A DNA stretch of 64,000 nucleotides from Diorhabda sublineata. Its lineage: Eukaryota; Arthropoda; Insecta; Coleoptera; Chrysomelidae. Numbering within the stretch: the stretch's first letter is position 1; the number at the start of each line of letters is the position of its first letter. A program made the position numbers and the translations under genes. Below are positions 11,700-23,875 of this stretch, piece by piece. The notes beneath the pieces are model-generated. The model was not told the DNA's origin, made no database searches, and was given only the letters and a program-made list of their open reading frames with translations. The DNA is taken from NCBI RefSeq assembly GCF_026230105.1, contig NC_079479.1, forward strand, positions 33,139,385-33,203,384, read 5' to 3'.

Positions 11700-12845
11700 A
11701 GATTCCAGACGATTATTTATCATACAAGAATCTTAGAAATATGCAGTACAAGCCATTTAAAAATAATCTTTTATTGTGAATACCTTGAACAAAATGGGAA
11801 TATTTAGAAATAAATATCCATCTCATTACACTGAAAGAAATCTTATTAGACCCAACAATTCAATTTAACCTTCATTATGACAAACTGGAGATATATAATT
11901 ATTTACATTATTTAGTTTGGTAATTACTTTTACGTTTTTTTTATTATTTAACTTCATACCAGTTTCCATGTACATACCCAACGATAATTATATATTTTCA
12001 CTACTCACTTAAAATACAAGTTATGTTTACAACTTATTGTATTTACAAGATTATCTCTAATATCAGTATTTACCATTGTGACGCATAAGTTGTTAGTTTT
12101 TTCAAAATTACAGTCTACATAATATAAATAATATTTCGATGATATTAAGTAGGTTATTCTGCTTTCCCCATAAACTAAAAATTTGCCTATATGTTTATGC
12201 AGTAATCGTTCTGGTCAATACTGACTGTATCGAGAATAATCTCAACTCAAAATTAAGTGATTGAGTGGAAGAATAAATAGCAAATAGATGCGTTAATTCG
12301 ACGATTTATAATCATTTCTTACGAAGTATGGTAAAACGTATGTTGAAGTTTTTAATAGAAACAATGTTTTCAATATCACAAATAATACCAAAACGTAGAA
12401 GTCGCATAGTGCTGAATACGGTGAAGAAGGTGGACGTTGATAAACACAGAGACTTTAAGTTGCCATGAGCTCGCTAATCAATAGCCTAATTACTTAGGTT
12501 TTCTTCAATTCATTGTTTTTTCAATAATTTAAGAATATTGATGCGAACCAGGTCTCTAAAATCTAAAGTTTGGCAGTTGCGAGTGTACAATTTACATTAT
12601 TTTCTTTAAATACGACGGCAATTTCTTTATATTTATAGAATGTTGTAGCAGTTTTCACAGAATCAATTTCTATGGAGATTTTTTTGATTTTTTACATTTT
12701 AAAAACCGAATTATCGAGAAATCCGCTGTACATAAATAGGCGCTAGTTTATCAGCAACGAGTCAATGAATAATTGTATCATTGTACAAGAAATGGTTAAT
12801 TAAGTGTAAGTGTATAAATAAATTGAGTAAGAAATACCTTGTGGG
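11700..12845. other. No gene recognised
   Basis: AT-rich; no convincing frame or repeat on either strand. Confidence 0.5.
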
Positions 12846-12848
12846 AGA

Positions 12849-13175
12849 CTAGGTGACCTAAAAATAACAGAACTAGAAGCAGAATCGGAGAATTCCGAAT
12901 TGGAAACGTCCGGTAAGAAGAGTGAATAGGTAGAAAGACTAAAAGTGGCTATGGTAAATGATGGTTTTGATCCTGGAACATTTCTTTACAAATACGAGGT
13001 TTCCACCTTCAACTCGTCGATTTTAACTGTCAAGAATCATATTTCCACCAAGAACGGCGATATTTCGAACATGAAAAGCGATATTTCTGCCGATAATTTT
13101 TCATTGAAAATTGAAATTCACGCCGTAAATTGTACCCCCGCATCCGCCAAATTTAAGATTCTATTAATAAAATAG
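12849..13175 (+). pseudogene. SAP-domain gag-like remnant
   Basis: One continuous frame with a single TAG. It starts LGDLKITELEAE, continues LETSGKKSE-stop-VERLKVAM and then GFDPGTFLY. The spacing of LK-EL, G-KSELVERL and the closing hydrophobics is that of a SAP DNA-binding helix-extended-loop-helix (about residues 2-36). The following 70 residues are rich in S/I/K with a heptad-like repeat. SAP domains followed by coiled coil open the gag ORF of some arthropod LTR retrotransposons; a host origin is possible. No protease or RT follows. Confidence 0.5.
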
Positions 13176-13179
13176 AACA

Positions 13180-15095
13180 GAATCTGTTTCACGATTTACG
13201 TAATTAAACGAAGAGAATGAGGTAAATAATATGATAAAATGAGAAAAAACTGACATTTGATGAGAAGTAACTAACAAAAAAATAAAGACTCAAGAAAATG
13301 TATTGTCCATATAGAGGAAATAAAAGTGAATGGCGGTAATGAAAGTACTCAACCAGGAAAGAAGAAGTATGTGGAATATGGTATGAACAAGACATTGAGT
13401 CTGAATCTCACGCCTAAAGGATGAAACTTCCTTATTTTGTTGGTTTATAATCGATGTTTTTTATTATTAATGACTTTTCAATCTTATTACCCGATACAGA
13501 GATGTTTGTCTTATATTACTGACATTGACAACTTCGTATACGTTTTACATTTTGATTTTCGGTATTTCTGTTTACTGGTTATCGGAATTCGTAATATTTT
13601 TTTATTGTAGAATGATTTTCTGGCTTTTGAAAACGCAAGTCGAGAAGTATAATGTTGTAGTAATGAACAACTTTTGAGTTTCTCCTGTATTCTATTCGAA
13701 GTTTATACACTCGAGGATAAAAATGATTTTTATTACTTAAGGTTCTTTCAACTTCAAATTTTCGAATCTACAAATAAAATAAAGTCAAACAAAGAATGTT
13801 TTGTGAAGTTATTGCTTCCATTAAAATATCTTTTCAAAATTCTTTAGGGCTTATTGAAAAAAAAACGCATATTTAATTGAAAAAATAAAATACTCAAGCC
13901 GCCACTCTGTTTGGTACATTTTTATTTTTTACAATCGTAAATTTAGATTTTTATCTCTTGGTGTTTTTCTCGGCAATGTTCCGAAATTATTAATTGCCGA
14001 CATCTGCAATTCGCATTCATATATATTTATATTGTCTGAATAGAGTTTTATTTTTCAAGTTCCCTGACCCTAATATGAATTTATCATCATTGAATCAATG
14101 CCAAATCAGATGCAACTTATTTTAATATAACGAATCAATAATAACAATAATCGCAATAACATTTTAACGTTCAATAATGGAAAGTTTATAATATACTGAG
14201 TCTTTTCTACTTGGTTCATTCAGTATATTCACTGAATCAACATTTTCCGCAGATATATTTTACTCGATATAAATTCTTATAGGAATTACTGAGAATATGA
14301 TTGGATTGGCATCCACAGCCTGAGTCGAAGCATTCTATGGAAAATAAATAACAAACCAAAGAAAAAATATATTTTATTTCGATGGAAAATGCGATATACA
14401 ATAAATAAGTTTGGGCAATATGGGACTGTAACTAGTCGAAAACCGGTTTAAATCCACCAACGTGAAATGCTGATGTTTTTTGAGAATGGTTCGAACAAAT
14501 GATAAACGTTCTTCAAAATTTGAAATGATTGCTCACAAGCAACTGGTTAAAAACATATTTACATTAACTAAATTCAAAAAATATCAATTTCCATCCCGGT
14601 TCTGTGATAAAAGAACTGTTATCTTTGTACGAAGAGAAATTCCAAAAATATAGTCAAATTCCAGTGCTTAGATCTCCATGATAGTATTGCTAATACAATC
14701 GTATGAAGTTTCGAGAAAAAATAATTCTGGAAAAATGCAGTTAATTATACCATTAAAGAAGAAAAAATATAGGGAAGTTGGACATAGTGAATGATTATTT
14801 GTTGCAACAGTTAATCTTTTGATTCCGATTGTGATTTTGATATGTATGATATAATGTCGAAAATTTTCAAATGTTTAGAAGTTATAAGCAGGTTGATCAT
14901 GTGAAAATTTAAGTGTACACCCTATATATCTATTATATTTACACAAATGTTATTTCATACGAAAATACTACAGAAAAATTTGATACGGGATTACGGATGA
15001 TTATTATTTTATTACTCTCTCATTCACAAAAGTAGAATCCAACAGATTTGTGAGGATTAAGATGGGATTTCTGGAACTGTTGATGATATTCATAC
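13180..15095. other. No gene recognised
   Basis: AT-rich, with short chance frames only. It may lie within the long intron of the BTB gene to the right. Confidence 0.5.
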
Positions 15096-15104
15096 TCAAC
15101 ACTC

Positions 15105-15180
15105 TAAGTTATCGTCTTTAGAGACCTTCTTCAGACAGTATAATTGCGAGTGGTGGTATAAACAGTGCATTTGGAGAGGT
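15105..15180. repeat. Rearranged copy of the dispersed repeat
   Basis: Contains AAGTTATCGTCTTTAGAGAC, which is inverted relative to the copy at 1,567, joined to CAGACAGTATAATTGCGAG and GTATAAACAGTGCATT in direct orientation. The two halves of the repeat are therefore flipped against each other. Confidence 0.4.
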
Positions 15181-15189
15181 AGTGAAAGA

Positions 15190-16930
15190 ATATTTCAAGA
15201 CATGTGATTGTCCAGCACACTGCGTTGGTACTGCCTTCGAATAACAGAAAAAAAAACGAATTGTTTAAGAATTTTGCAGGGTTCCCAACTTCCCCCTAAA
15301 TTTAGGGAGTGTATTTGATATATAACATTGTAAAGAATAAGTTGCGTTACAGAATATCGATTGATAAGTTACAAAATATGATTATGGTTGGATCCACGCT
15401 GCAACGGAATGGTGGATCATGCACAAAATTCAACCATCCGTATATAAAGGTTCAATTAGTCTGTTGGACTCGGAGCAAAAATGAATTCTAGTTTTTAAAC
15501 ATTTATTTTATATATATTTTTGGTTCTTAGAAATATTCATTTAAAAGGACTATTATATTTTAATTTATTGCTTTTAAGTTTTTAGAAAACACATTCAAGA
15601 CACATTGGTGCAGTTTGAATAAAAGGCCCGTATAGGCTTGATTTTATTACCTCAGGTACTTTAGTTGTATCCTTATACCAAAAGTACAACCAAGCACTAT
15701 GGTCTTTGTTTAAGAAAACATGTGTTTTACTTAGTATAGAGTCTAGTGTTGCACCTTGAAATGAAATATATTTTTAAATAGTTAGTCTGCGACTAAACTC
15801 TGTCCTGTGACGACTCTTCCCGCAAAGTGATTACAAAAATAAAAGATTCATAGTGAATCAATATATATATATATATGAAAATCACCGAGTATTTATTTCA
15901 AGATAAAATATATAAATCCTATACATATCTTCCTATATAATCGATGTCAATATTTGTGATTTTAAAAAAATCAGAATCAGAAAAAGTTTTCGATAATTTC
16001 TGGATAAAGAATTTTAAAAAATGATGTAGCCGAAAGAAATTATTGATTGATTGTTTGAAATTTTTTATCTATTTAATATTTTATTATGTCTAATGTTAAT
16101 TATTTAAAAATATTTAATCATTAAATGTTTTTCGGGAGGAATATTTAGTGATCGTGGGGATTTTTGATTAGAGCTTTAGGGAGATAAATTTTTAAGAGTT
16201 GGGAACACTGGGTCTTCGTCGTATGTTTTTATTTTGTTTGGTCATCAACACGTTGTCTCAACAAGCAGTTGTTTTGAGAGATCTAAAAAAACTTCAATTC
16301 TTTTGGAATGAATAAACGTAATTTCGGGCATTTCCAAACTATTTTTTTCTGTTCGGTTGGTGATAAACATGAAGTTGATATTCTGTGAAGAGAAACAACT
16401 TCTCTTCAAATTTCAACAAGAATGATATATTGTATAGCATTTGCGTGTAAGTTGTATGTAATTGTACATATTAGTTGATACTTTAGTTTATTTATAAGAT
16501 GCTAGTTCTCGAAATGCGAAGATTTTTTTTTGTTTTTATTTAGTTTAGTCTAGTTATTGAATTTTATCAAAATGTCATAGCCTAATGACCATTTTTCATT
16601 TTTTCGGTCCTTGAAATATAGACTTATGGCTCTTTTACATTGTATTCGAGGAAAAAATTACTTTTTTTCAAGCAAAACATCAAATTCATCGTCATATTCG
16701 GAATATTCTTAGTGTCGCGCTTCCTCGGAGTAATTTGACTTTTCTTCCGATTGACCACTTTTGAAATTTGACATTTTTACCAAAAAAAAAAAATGAATGT
16801 AATCATCTTTCAATTTTCAATTTACGATAAATTATATAAACGAGTTTCACCCTGTAATGCGTACATAGAAAGGGATCCTTATTAAATATGATGCACCGAG
16901 AGAATCATCTCTTACACATGCGAAACACGT
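15190..16930. other. Probable intron of the BTB gene
   Basis: Lies downstream (in transcription sense) of the donor at 17,043-17,042. AT-rich, no exon-like frame, short TA run at about 15,862-15,877. Confidence 0.45.
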
Positions 16931-17043
16931 GTTCAAAGTAAAAATAAACCCTCAGCACGTGAATGGAGAGCCGCCGGCGTCGAGCGCAACGTTGCCACAT
17001 CTCGACGGGAAACGAAAAACGAAAAACAAATATAATGACTTAC

Positions 17044-17841
17044 CCTTTCCTCCTCGCGTATCATCTCTGCTATGCCTGGCTTGATCTCCATATCATCGAC
17101 TGCCGAAGAAGTTGGTTGAGGTGGAAGCGGCAAAGTAAGTTGTAGTGGTTCGGCGGCGGCGGCGACGGCAGAAGCGGCGGACGACGCTGAAGGCGTCGGT
17201 AACGGAGTCGCGGCTGAAGGTGCCGGTGACATCTCCACTGATGGTGGAGGTTCCGGTACTTCAGCGCTCGCACTTTCAGCTGGGCTACTCAGGCTGCTTC
17301 GTTCACCTGATGGTCTGCGTCTTCTTTTTGCTCTAGAAACGTCACTTTCCAAATCCTGCGGCCTATTATCCCAATCTATCGGTGGTCTATTTATAGATGT
17401 TGTAGGCGATGGTTTGATCGAAGATGGTCTGGTGGTCAATTCCCCTGCGGGAGCTACAACGTCTTGTTCGCCATTTACATCGGCTAGACCACGAATTTTT
17501 AATGATTCCGCTACTTTCAGTAGAGGACCAATCTGTTCTTGCGAAACATTAATTTCACCCTTGTACATAAATTCGACAGCGGCCTTCAATTCCGGCCATT
17601 TAATATCCCTCATTATAACGATGGGATGTTGACAGGGATTCTCGAAAAATAACGATTGGAAATAAGGGCTGCAAGCCGACAATACCATTTTGTGGGCTTT
17701 GACGGAATGTCCATCGCAGGCCAACGTAACATCCACAAACGATTCACTTTGAAGTAGTTGATCGAAGACGTTGGTCAAGTTGGATTGATAATTGTTCCAA
17801 CGGAGACAAAACTGCTGGGGAGAATTGGTTGTATGCTGCAT
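17044..17841 (-). CDS. BTB/POZ transcription factor, Bric-a-brac/TTK class, first coding exon
   Basis: A 266-codon exon. BTB domain about residues 9-125: it opens QFCLRWNNYQSNLTNVFDQL, then VDVTLACDGHSVKAHKMVLS, and ends LKVAESLKIRGLADV, the hallmarks of insect TTK-group BTB proteins, which dimerise and regulate transcription in the nucleus. A Pro/Ser/Ala-rich linker with a basic patch (AKRRRRPSGERS) follows. The exon closes with MEIKPGIAEMIREEER, which in Bab proteins precedes the psq-type DNA-binding region. It ends in phase 0 at a consensus donor (AGG|GTAAGT), and reading beyond that loses sense. The ATG at 17,841 is chosen; the nearby upstream GTG is not a eukaryotic start. CTTCCAG just upstream (17,848-17,854) may be an acceptor after a non-coding exon. 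BTB family is certain; bab rather than another TTK-group paralogue is inferred. Confidence 0.85.
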
Positions 17842-17847
17842 TGTCAC

Positions 17848-18230
17848 CTGGAAGTTTTAAAACACAGTTCACAATAAATACACGCACATCGCAGTCCTGA
17901 GAGCACACGAAACGTCCAAAAAGAGCGAGCAGAACAGAAAAAAAGAGCACGTGTGTGTATTTGTATACACACCGATAAAACGACGAAAATTCAACAACAA
18001 CGGTCGACGTAAACAACGGCTGTTATCGCGACTACTGTAGCGGCAAAACTGAGGATCGAGTATCCCAACTGACAGGAGGGTCTGGGCGGCCTCTGTCGCG
18101 CACGCCTTACCCCCACCGAAGCGCAAGACCGCCCTCACCCCACCCATCCACCCACAATACCTCGTGGCCACCGTGCGGCAATCTCCGCCGCGGCACCCTA
18201 ATTACAGGCAAAACACATTCGACACCTGAA
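17848..18230 (-). promoter_or_regulatory. GC-rich 5' region of the BTB gene
   Basis: Immediately upstream of the BTB exon, base composition rises sharply with many CpGs (for example CTCCGCCGCGGCACC at 18,182-18,196) against an AT-rich background. Candidate donors on the minus strand (GTAAGG near 18,108; GTAAGTAAG near 18,270) could end a non-coding first exon. It is best read as promoter plus 5' UTR. Short frames on both strands here are not coding. Confidence 0.5.
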
Positions 18231-18780
18231 CCCCTGCCACAATCTAGGCTCGTTACTTTTACTTACTTACCACACGTTAAAATATTATTGCGGCCATTAC
18301 TTAAAAACAATTTCGATTATTGGTAACGAACGTTTTGTCCTCTACTATTAGTCTATTACATTAATTAATATTTCTGCTTGTCACTTTTATTTAAACGCGA
18401 GATCATGATTAAGCTACAAAAACAATTGTTTAAAAAGGTCGATAAGTCAAAATCACGCAATCATGACAATAAGGAAAATAATTATCTAACGACCTAATAA
18501 CAATTTTTTCGTTTTCGTTTGACCAATTTTAGTTGCTTCGTAAAATAAGACAAATAATTATAAATATCTTTAATTTCTTATTTCTGAGACCTTTTGATAT
18601 GTTTATGTATCTAAATGTTGACGTTTTCTTTCAGTCTTTATCAAAATATGATATTGACAATGACAATTTTTATCTATATTTTAAAAATTATTAAAAAAAT
18701 CAACATGCGCTACATGCGCGACGTCCGAGAACAAATTTTACCGATGGGAACGTCAGCGTTGTTGAAAAAATCATTTTGGG
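18231..18780. other. No gene seen
   Basis: AT-rich flank upstream of the BTB gene. Nothing assignable. Confidence 0.45.
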
Positions 18781-18781
18781 A

Positions 18782-19052
18782 GACCGAAGCGATATGGCTG
18801 AAGAATTGGGCATCGGCGTAGGGGTAGTATTGAGCAAATAATTTATGAACAGCAACCGCAAAATTTCAACCAAATAGATGCCAAGATTCCTGAATTTTAA
18901 GTAGAAATTCACACGCTGGGAAGTTTGCATTTATTGGAATATTCACCACAGACGAGACATGGGTACACCAGTATATTCCGGAGTGTAAACGCGCGTCTAT
19001 GGGGTAGAGGAATGAAGACCAAGGCGCGCCAAATAAAGTTACAAAAGTCATA
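18782..19052 (+). pseudogene. Mariner-type transposase fragment
   Basis: DRSDMAEELGIGVGVVLS (18,782-18,835) matches the second HTH of mariner-type transposases. After decayed sequence, IGIFTTDETWVHQYIPECKR (from 18,932) carries the first catalytic Asp in its DETWV context, followed after a stop by RNEDQGAPNKVTKV. It is truncated and interrupted by stops. This is a third mariner lineage, different from those at 2.8 and 8.6 kb. Confidence 0.65.
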
Positions 19053-19351
19053 ATTTAAAGCTGGGAATTGGTACAAGGATTCAAATAATCCTGCTAAGCA
19101 TTAAACAATAGTCGATAAGGACTAAGGAATATCGAGATTCACACAACCTAAAAAGCAGAGAAATAAGGAAAATTCTAAAATAAAATTAAGCCAATTCCGC
19201 ACGATGTTTCGAATACTTTCGAATTTATCAACTTGAAAAGCATGCTGTACTATCGAATCCAAATGATGATGAATTTAGTCACTACTACGAAATCAAAGAA
19301 GAAAAAACAGTCGGTGATGGCAACGTATTGATCTGGAGCAACAGATCATGC

Positions 19352-19510
19352 ATTTTTACAGTTAAATTTTGAAGTAGTAACTTGGCACAGGACATTATTA
19401 CTAAACCAGCAGCCGTGGGTATGTTTCCCAACATACTACACAGCAATCCAGGTTTTGAATCAAACTAATTCGATTTACATATTTGCCACACCGTGTAGTA
19501 TACCAATTTA
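19352..19510 (+). repeat. Isolated partial monomer related to the 286-bp satellite
   Basis: Begins TTTTTACAGTTAAATTTTGA and runs through CTTGGC-CAGGACATTA, CTAAACCAGCAG and GCCACACCGTGTAGTA, the same order as in the satellite starting at 20,422, with several substitutions and without the TCAGCGTAATTATCCTCC segment. It sits about 0.9 kb outside the array. Confidence 0.75.
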
Positions 19511-19634
19511 CCTAATCCACTATCCTATCTGGTTAAATCAAACGTTCGAGTAAACTTTGGAGTTAATCTTCTCATCTCATAGTGCCCGCTTCAGAAGAAT
19601 TCTATTTAGTTATCTCTTGTTAAAAACTTGGATA

Positions 19635-19657
19635 GGGCGCGCCCGGCGCGCCCGCCA
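19635..19657. other. GC-only palindromic cluster
   Basis: Two overlapping copies of the palindrome GGGCGCGCCC in a run with almost no A or T, inside AT-rich DNA. Function unknown. Confidence 0.5.
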
Positions 19658-19784
19658 AAAATTAGAATTTATATTTGTAAACACAAAGTGTTAAACAGAA
19701 ATTCTAGTCAAGTGACATACAGTAAATAAGCGACTCTAATCTGTAAAATTTTTCGTTAACTATCATTAATCCGATCATGATCTA

Positions 19785-20122
19785 AAAGTTCGGAAACTAA
19801 TCCCAATCACGTTCATTGATGTTCGGAAACTGATCGAGTTAATCGGATCGTAATCATATGATATGATCCTTTCTACCCCGCTAGACCAGCGGTTAATTGC
19901 GATCAGCTAACGGGTTGTGGGTAATTCTCACGAAATCTCCAAATTACCTATCAATAAATTAATAAAAAATATTTAAATTAGTTAAATTTTATTTACCCTA
20001 AAATTTCCGTCGAAAATTGAACGCGACGTTAAGAAACTGTGATCTAAAACTGATTCTGAGTTAAGATCCGCAATCAGCTGATATGTGATCTATCAAAACC
20101 CAGATTATAGTTTCCGAAAAGT
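19785..20122. mobile_element. Possible MITE with GTTCGGAAACT ends
   Basis: The left end reads AAAGTTCGGAAACTAATC. The right end, reverse complemented, reads TTTTCGGAAACTATAATC. The internal part is GC-richer than its flanks and has no frame. A related fragment (GTTCGGAAACTGA and CATATG-TAT-ATCCT) recurs at 39,525-39,570. Target-site duplication is unclear. Confidence 0.35.
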
Positions 20123-20421
20123 CCTTTAGTGAGGCAGGATAAGGAGGAGATTAGAAGCAGCTATTGGCAGAAGAGGAGAATCCGCCAAACATGGATGTAT
20201 TAATAAAAGTTTGATTCCACAGAAGACAATAATTGATGAAAATAGAGGACTATTGAATAATATGGGCCTAGATGACCTCTTTGTATGACGATTTATTGAA
20301 TAATAAAACACTTTTTCCGAAGATACTGTCTGTCAAAATCAATTCAGCGACACATCTATTTATTAAAATGATAATTTATCACTACAATCACTCGATCAAG
20401 TTCCATTAACAACTAAAATAA

Positions 20422-23400
20422 GTTTTTGGTTCTAACTGTTACATTGGAACCGATTAAGCCTCCTAAATCACCGAATCTGAATCTGATCAACAGAGAAAAT
20501 GTTTTAGTGCGTTTTTACAGTTAAATTTTGAAGTAATAACTTGGCGCAGGACATTACTACTAAACCAGCACCTGTGGGTATATTTTCAGCGTAATTATCC
20601 TCCATTTTGTTAATTATTTCCAGAATACTACACAAGCAATTCAGGTTTTGAATCAAACTAATTCGATTTAAATATTTGCCACACCGTGTAGTAGATTAAT
20701 TTAACTAGTTTTTGGTTCTAACTGTTACATTGGAACCGATTAAGCCTCCTAAATCACCGAATCTGAATCTGATCAACAGATAAAATCTTTAAGAGCGTTT
20801 TTACAGTTAAATTTTGAAGTAATAACTTGGCGCAGGACATTACTACTAAACCAGCACCTGTGGGTATATTTTCAGCGTAATTATCCTCCATTTTGTTAAT
20901 TATTTCCAGCATACTACACAAGCAATTCAGGTTTTGAATCAAACTAATTCGATTTAAATATTTGCCACACCGTGTAGTAGATTAATTTAACTAGTTTTTG
21001 GTTCTAACTGTTACATTGGTACCGATTAAGCCTCCTAAATCACCGAATCTGAATCTGATCAACAGAGAAAATCTTTAAGAGCGTTTTTACAGTTAAATTT
21101 TGAAGTAATAACTTGGCGCAGGACATTACTACTAAACCAGCACCTGTGGGTATATTTTCAGCGTAATTATCCTCCATTTTGTTAATTATTTCCAGCATAC
21201 TACACAAGCAATTCAGGTTTTGAATCAAACTAATTCGATTTAAATATTTGCCACACCGTGTAGTAGATTAATTTAACTAGTTTTTGGTTCTAACTGTTAC
21301 ATTGGAACCGATTAAGCCTCCTAAATCACCGAATCTGAATCTGATCAACAGATAAAATCTTTAAGTGCGTTTTTACAGTTAAATTTTGAAGTAATAACTT
21401 GGCGCAGGACATTACTACTAAACCAGCACCTGTGGGTATATTTTCAGCGTAATTATCCTCCATTTTGTTAATTATTTCCAGCATACTACACAAGCAATTC
21501 AGGTTTTGAATCAAACTAATTCGATTTAAATATTTGCCACACTGTGTAGTAGATCAATTTAACTAGTTTTTGGTTCTAACTGTTACATTGGTACCGATTA
21601 AGCCTCCTAAATCACCGAATCTGAATCTGATCAACAGATAAAATCTTTAAGTGCGTTTTTACAGTTAAATTTTGAAGTAATAACTTGGCGCAGGACATTA
21701 CTACTAAACCAGCAGCTGAGGGTATATTTTCAGCGTAATTATCCTCCATTTTGTTAATTATTTCCAGCATACTACACAGCAAACCAGGTTTTCAATCAAA
21801 CTAATTCGATTTAAATATTTGCCACACCGTGTAGTAGATCAATTTAACTAGTTTTTGGTTCTAACTGTTACATTGGAACCGATTAAGCCTCCTAAATCAC
21901 CAAATCTGAATCTGATCAACAGATAAAATGTTTTAGTGCGTTTTTACACTTAAATTTTGAAGTAATAACTTGGCGCAGGACATTACTACTAAACCAGCAC
22001 CTGTGGGTATATTTTCAGCGTAATTATCCTCCATTTTGTTAATTATTTCCAGCATACTACACAGCAATCCAGGTTTTTAATCAAACTAATTCGATTTAAA
22101 TATTTGCCACACCGTGTAGTAGATCAATTTAACTAGTTTTTGGTTCTAACTGTTACATTGGAACCGATTAAGCCTCCTAAATCACCGAATCTGAATCTGA
22201 TCAACAGATAAAATCTTTAAGAGCGTTTTTACAGTTAAATTTTGAAGTAATAACTTGGCGCAGGACATTACTACTAAACCAGCACCTGTGGGTATATTTT
22301 CAGCGTAATTATCCTCCATTTTGTTAATTATTTCCAGCATACTACACAAGCAATTCAGGTTTTGAATCAAACTAATTCGATTTAAATATTTGCCACACCG
22401 TGTAGTAGATTAATTTAACTAGTTTTTGGTTCTAACTGTTACATTGGAACCGATTAAGCCTTCTAAATCACCGAATCTGAATCTGATCAACAGATAAAAT
22501 CTTTAAGTGCGTTTTTACAGTTAAATTTTGAAGTAATAACTTGGCGCAGGACATTACTACTAAACCAGCACCTGTGGGTATATTTTCAGCGTAATTATCC
22601 TCCATTTTGTTAATTATTTCCAGCATACTACACAAGCAATTCAGGTTTTGAATCAAACTAATTCGATTTAAATATTTGCCACACCGTGTAGTAGATTAAT
22701 TTAACTAGTTTTTGGTTCTAACTGTTACATTGGTACCGATTAAGCCTCCTAAATCACCGAATCTGAATCTGATCAACAGAGAAAATGTTTTAGTGCGTTT
22801 TTACACTTAAATTTTGAAGTAATAACTTGGCGCAGGACATTACTACTAAACCAGCAGCTGTGGGTATATTTTCAGCGTAATTATCCTCCATTTTGTTAAT
22901 TATTTCCAGCATACTACACAAGCAATTCAGGTTTTGAATCAAACTAATTCGATTTAAATATTTGCCACACTGTGTAGTAGATCAATTTAACTAGTTTTTG
23001 GTTCTAACTGTTACATTGGTACCGATTAAGCCTCCTAAATCACCGAATCTGAATCTGATCAACAGAGAAAATGTTTTAGTGCGTTTTTACACTTAAATTT
23101 TGAAGTAATAACTTGGCGCAGGACATTACTACTAAACCAGCAGCTGTGGGTATATTTTCAGCGTAATTATCCTCCATTTTGTTAATTATTTCCATCATAC
23201 TACACAAGCAATTCAGGTTTTGAATCAAACTAATTCGATTTAAATATTTGCCACACCGTGTAGTAGATTAATTTAACTAGTTTTTGGTTCTAACTGTTAC
23301 ATTGGAACCGATTAAGCCTCCTAAATCACCGAATCTGAATCTGATCAACAGATAAAATCTTTAAGTGCGTTTTTACAGTTAAATTTTGAAGTAATAACTT

Positions 23401-23875
23401 GGCGCAGGACATTACTACTAAACCAGCAGCTGAGGGTATATTTTCAGCGTAATTATCCTCCATTTTGTTAATTATTTCCAGCATACTACACAGCAAACCA
23501 GGTTTTCAATCAAACTAATTCGATTTAAATATTTGCCACACCGTGTAGTAGATCAATTTAACTAGTTTTTGGTTCTAACTGTTACATTGGAACCGATTAA
23601 GCCTCCTAAATCACCAAATCTGAATCTGATCAACAGATAAAATGTTTTAGTGCGTTTTTACACTTAAATTTTGAAGTAATAACTTGGCGCAGGACATTAC
23701 TACTAAACCAGCAGCTGTGGGTATATTTTCAGCGTAATTATCCTCCATTTTGTTAATTATTTCCAGCATACTACACAGCAATCCAGGTTTTTAATCAAAC
23801 TAATTCGATTTAAATATTTGCCACACCGTGTAGTAGATCAATTTAACTAGTTTTTGGTTCTAACTGTTACATTGG
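20422..23875. repeat. Satellite array, 286-bp unit, 12 full copies
   Basis: Unit starts (at GTTTTTGGTTCTAAC) lie at 20422, 20708, 20994, 21280, 21566, 21851, 22136, 22422, 22708, 22994, 23280 and 23565, with a 26-bp partial copy at 23850. Copies are nearly identical apart from recurring diagnostic variants. Eight units are 286 bp and four are 285 bp. The 285-bp pair at 21566/21851 recurs at 23280/23565 with matching variants (CAGCAAACCAGG, then CACCAAATCTG), an offset of 1,714 bp or six units. Minus-strand 62-codon frames in five units are a by-product of unit conservation, not genes. Confidence 0.97.

Noticed and set aside
16933..17043. BTB protein extending to a stop at 16,933
   Set aside because: The sequence after the GTAAGT donor reads as non-conserved intron. 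The conserved stretch stops exactly at the donor, and the upstream GTG is not a eukaryotic start.
17145..17632. Plus-strand and alternate-frame open frames over the BTB exon
   Set aside because: Shadows of the GC-richer BTB coding sequence. They show no family resemblance, and the minus-strand frame has a clear domain and splice donor.
20754..22656. Five nearly identical 62-codon minus-strand frames as a tandem gene family
   Set aside because: They fall at a fixed place in the 286-bp satellite unit. Other units lose them by ordinary satellite variants, and there is no promoter, splice or family signal.
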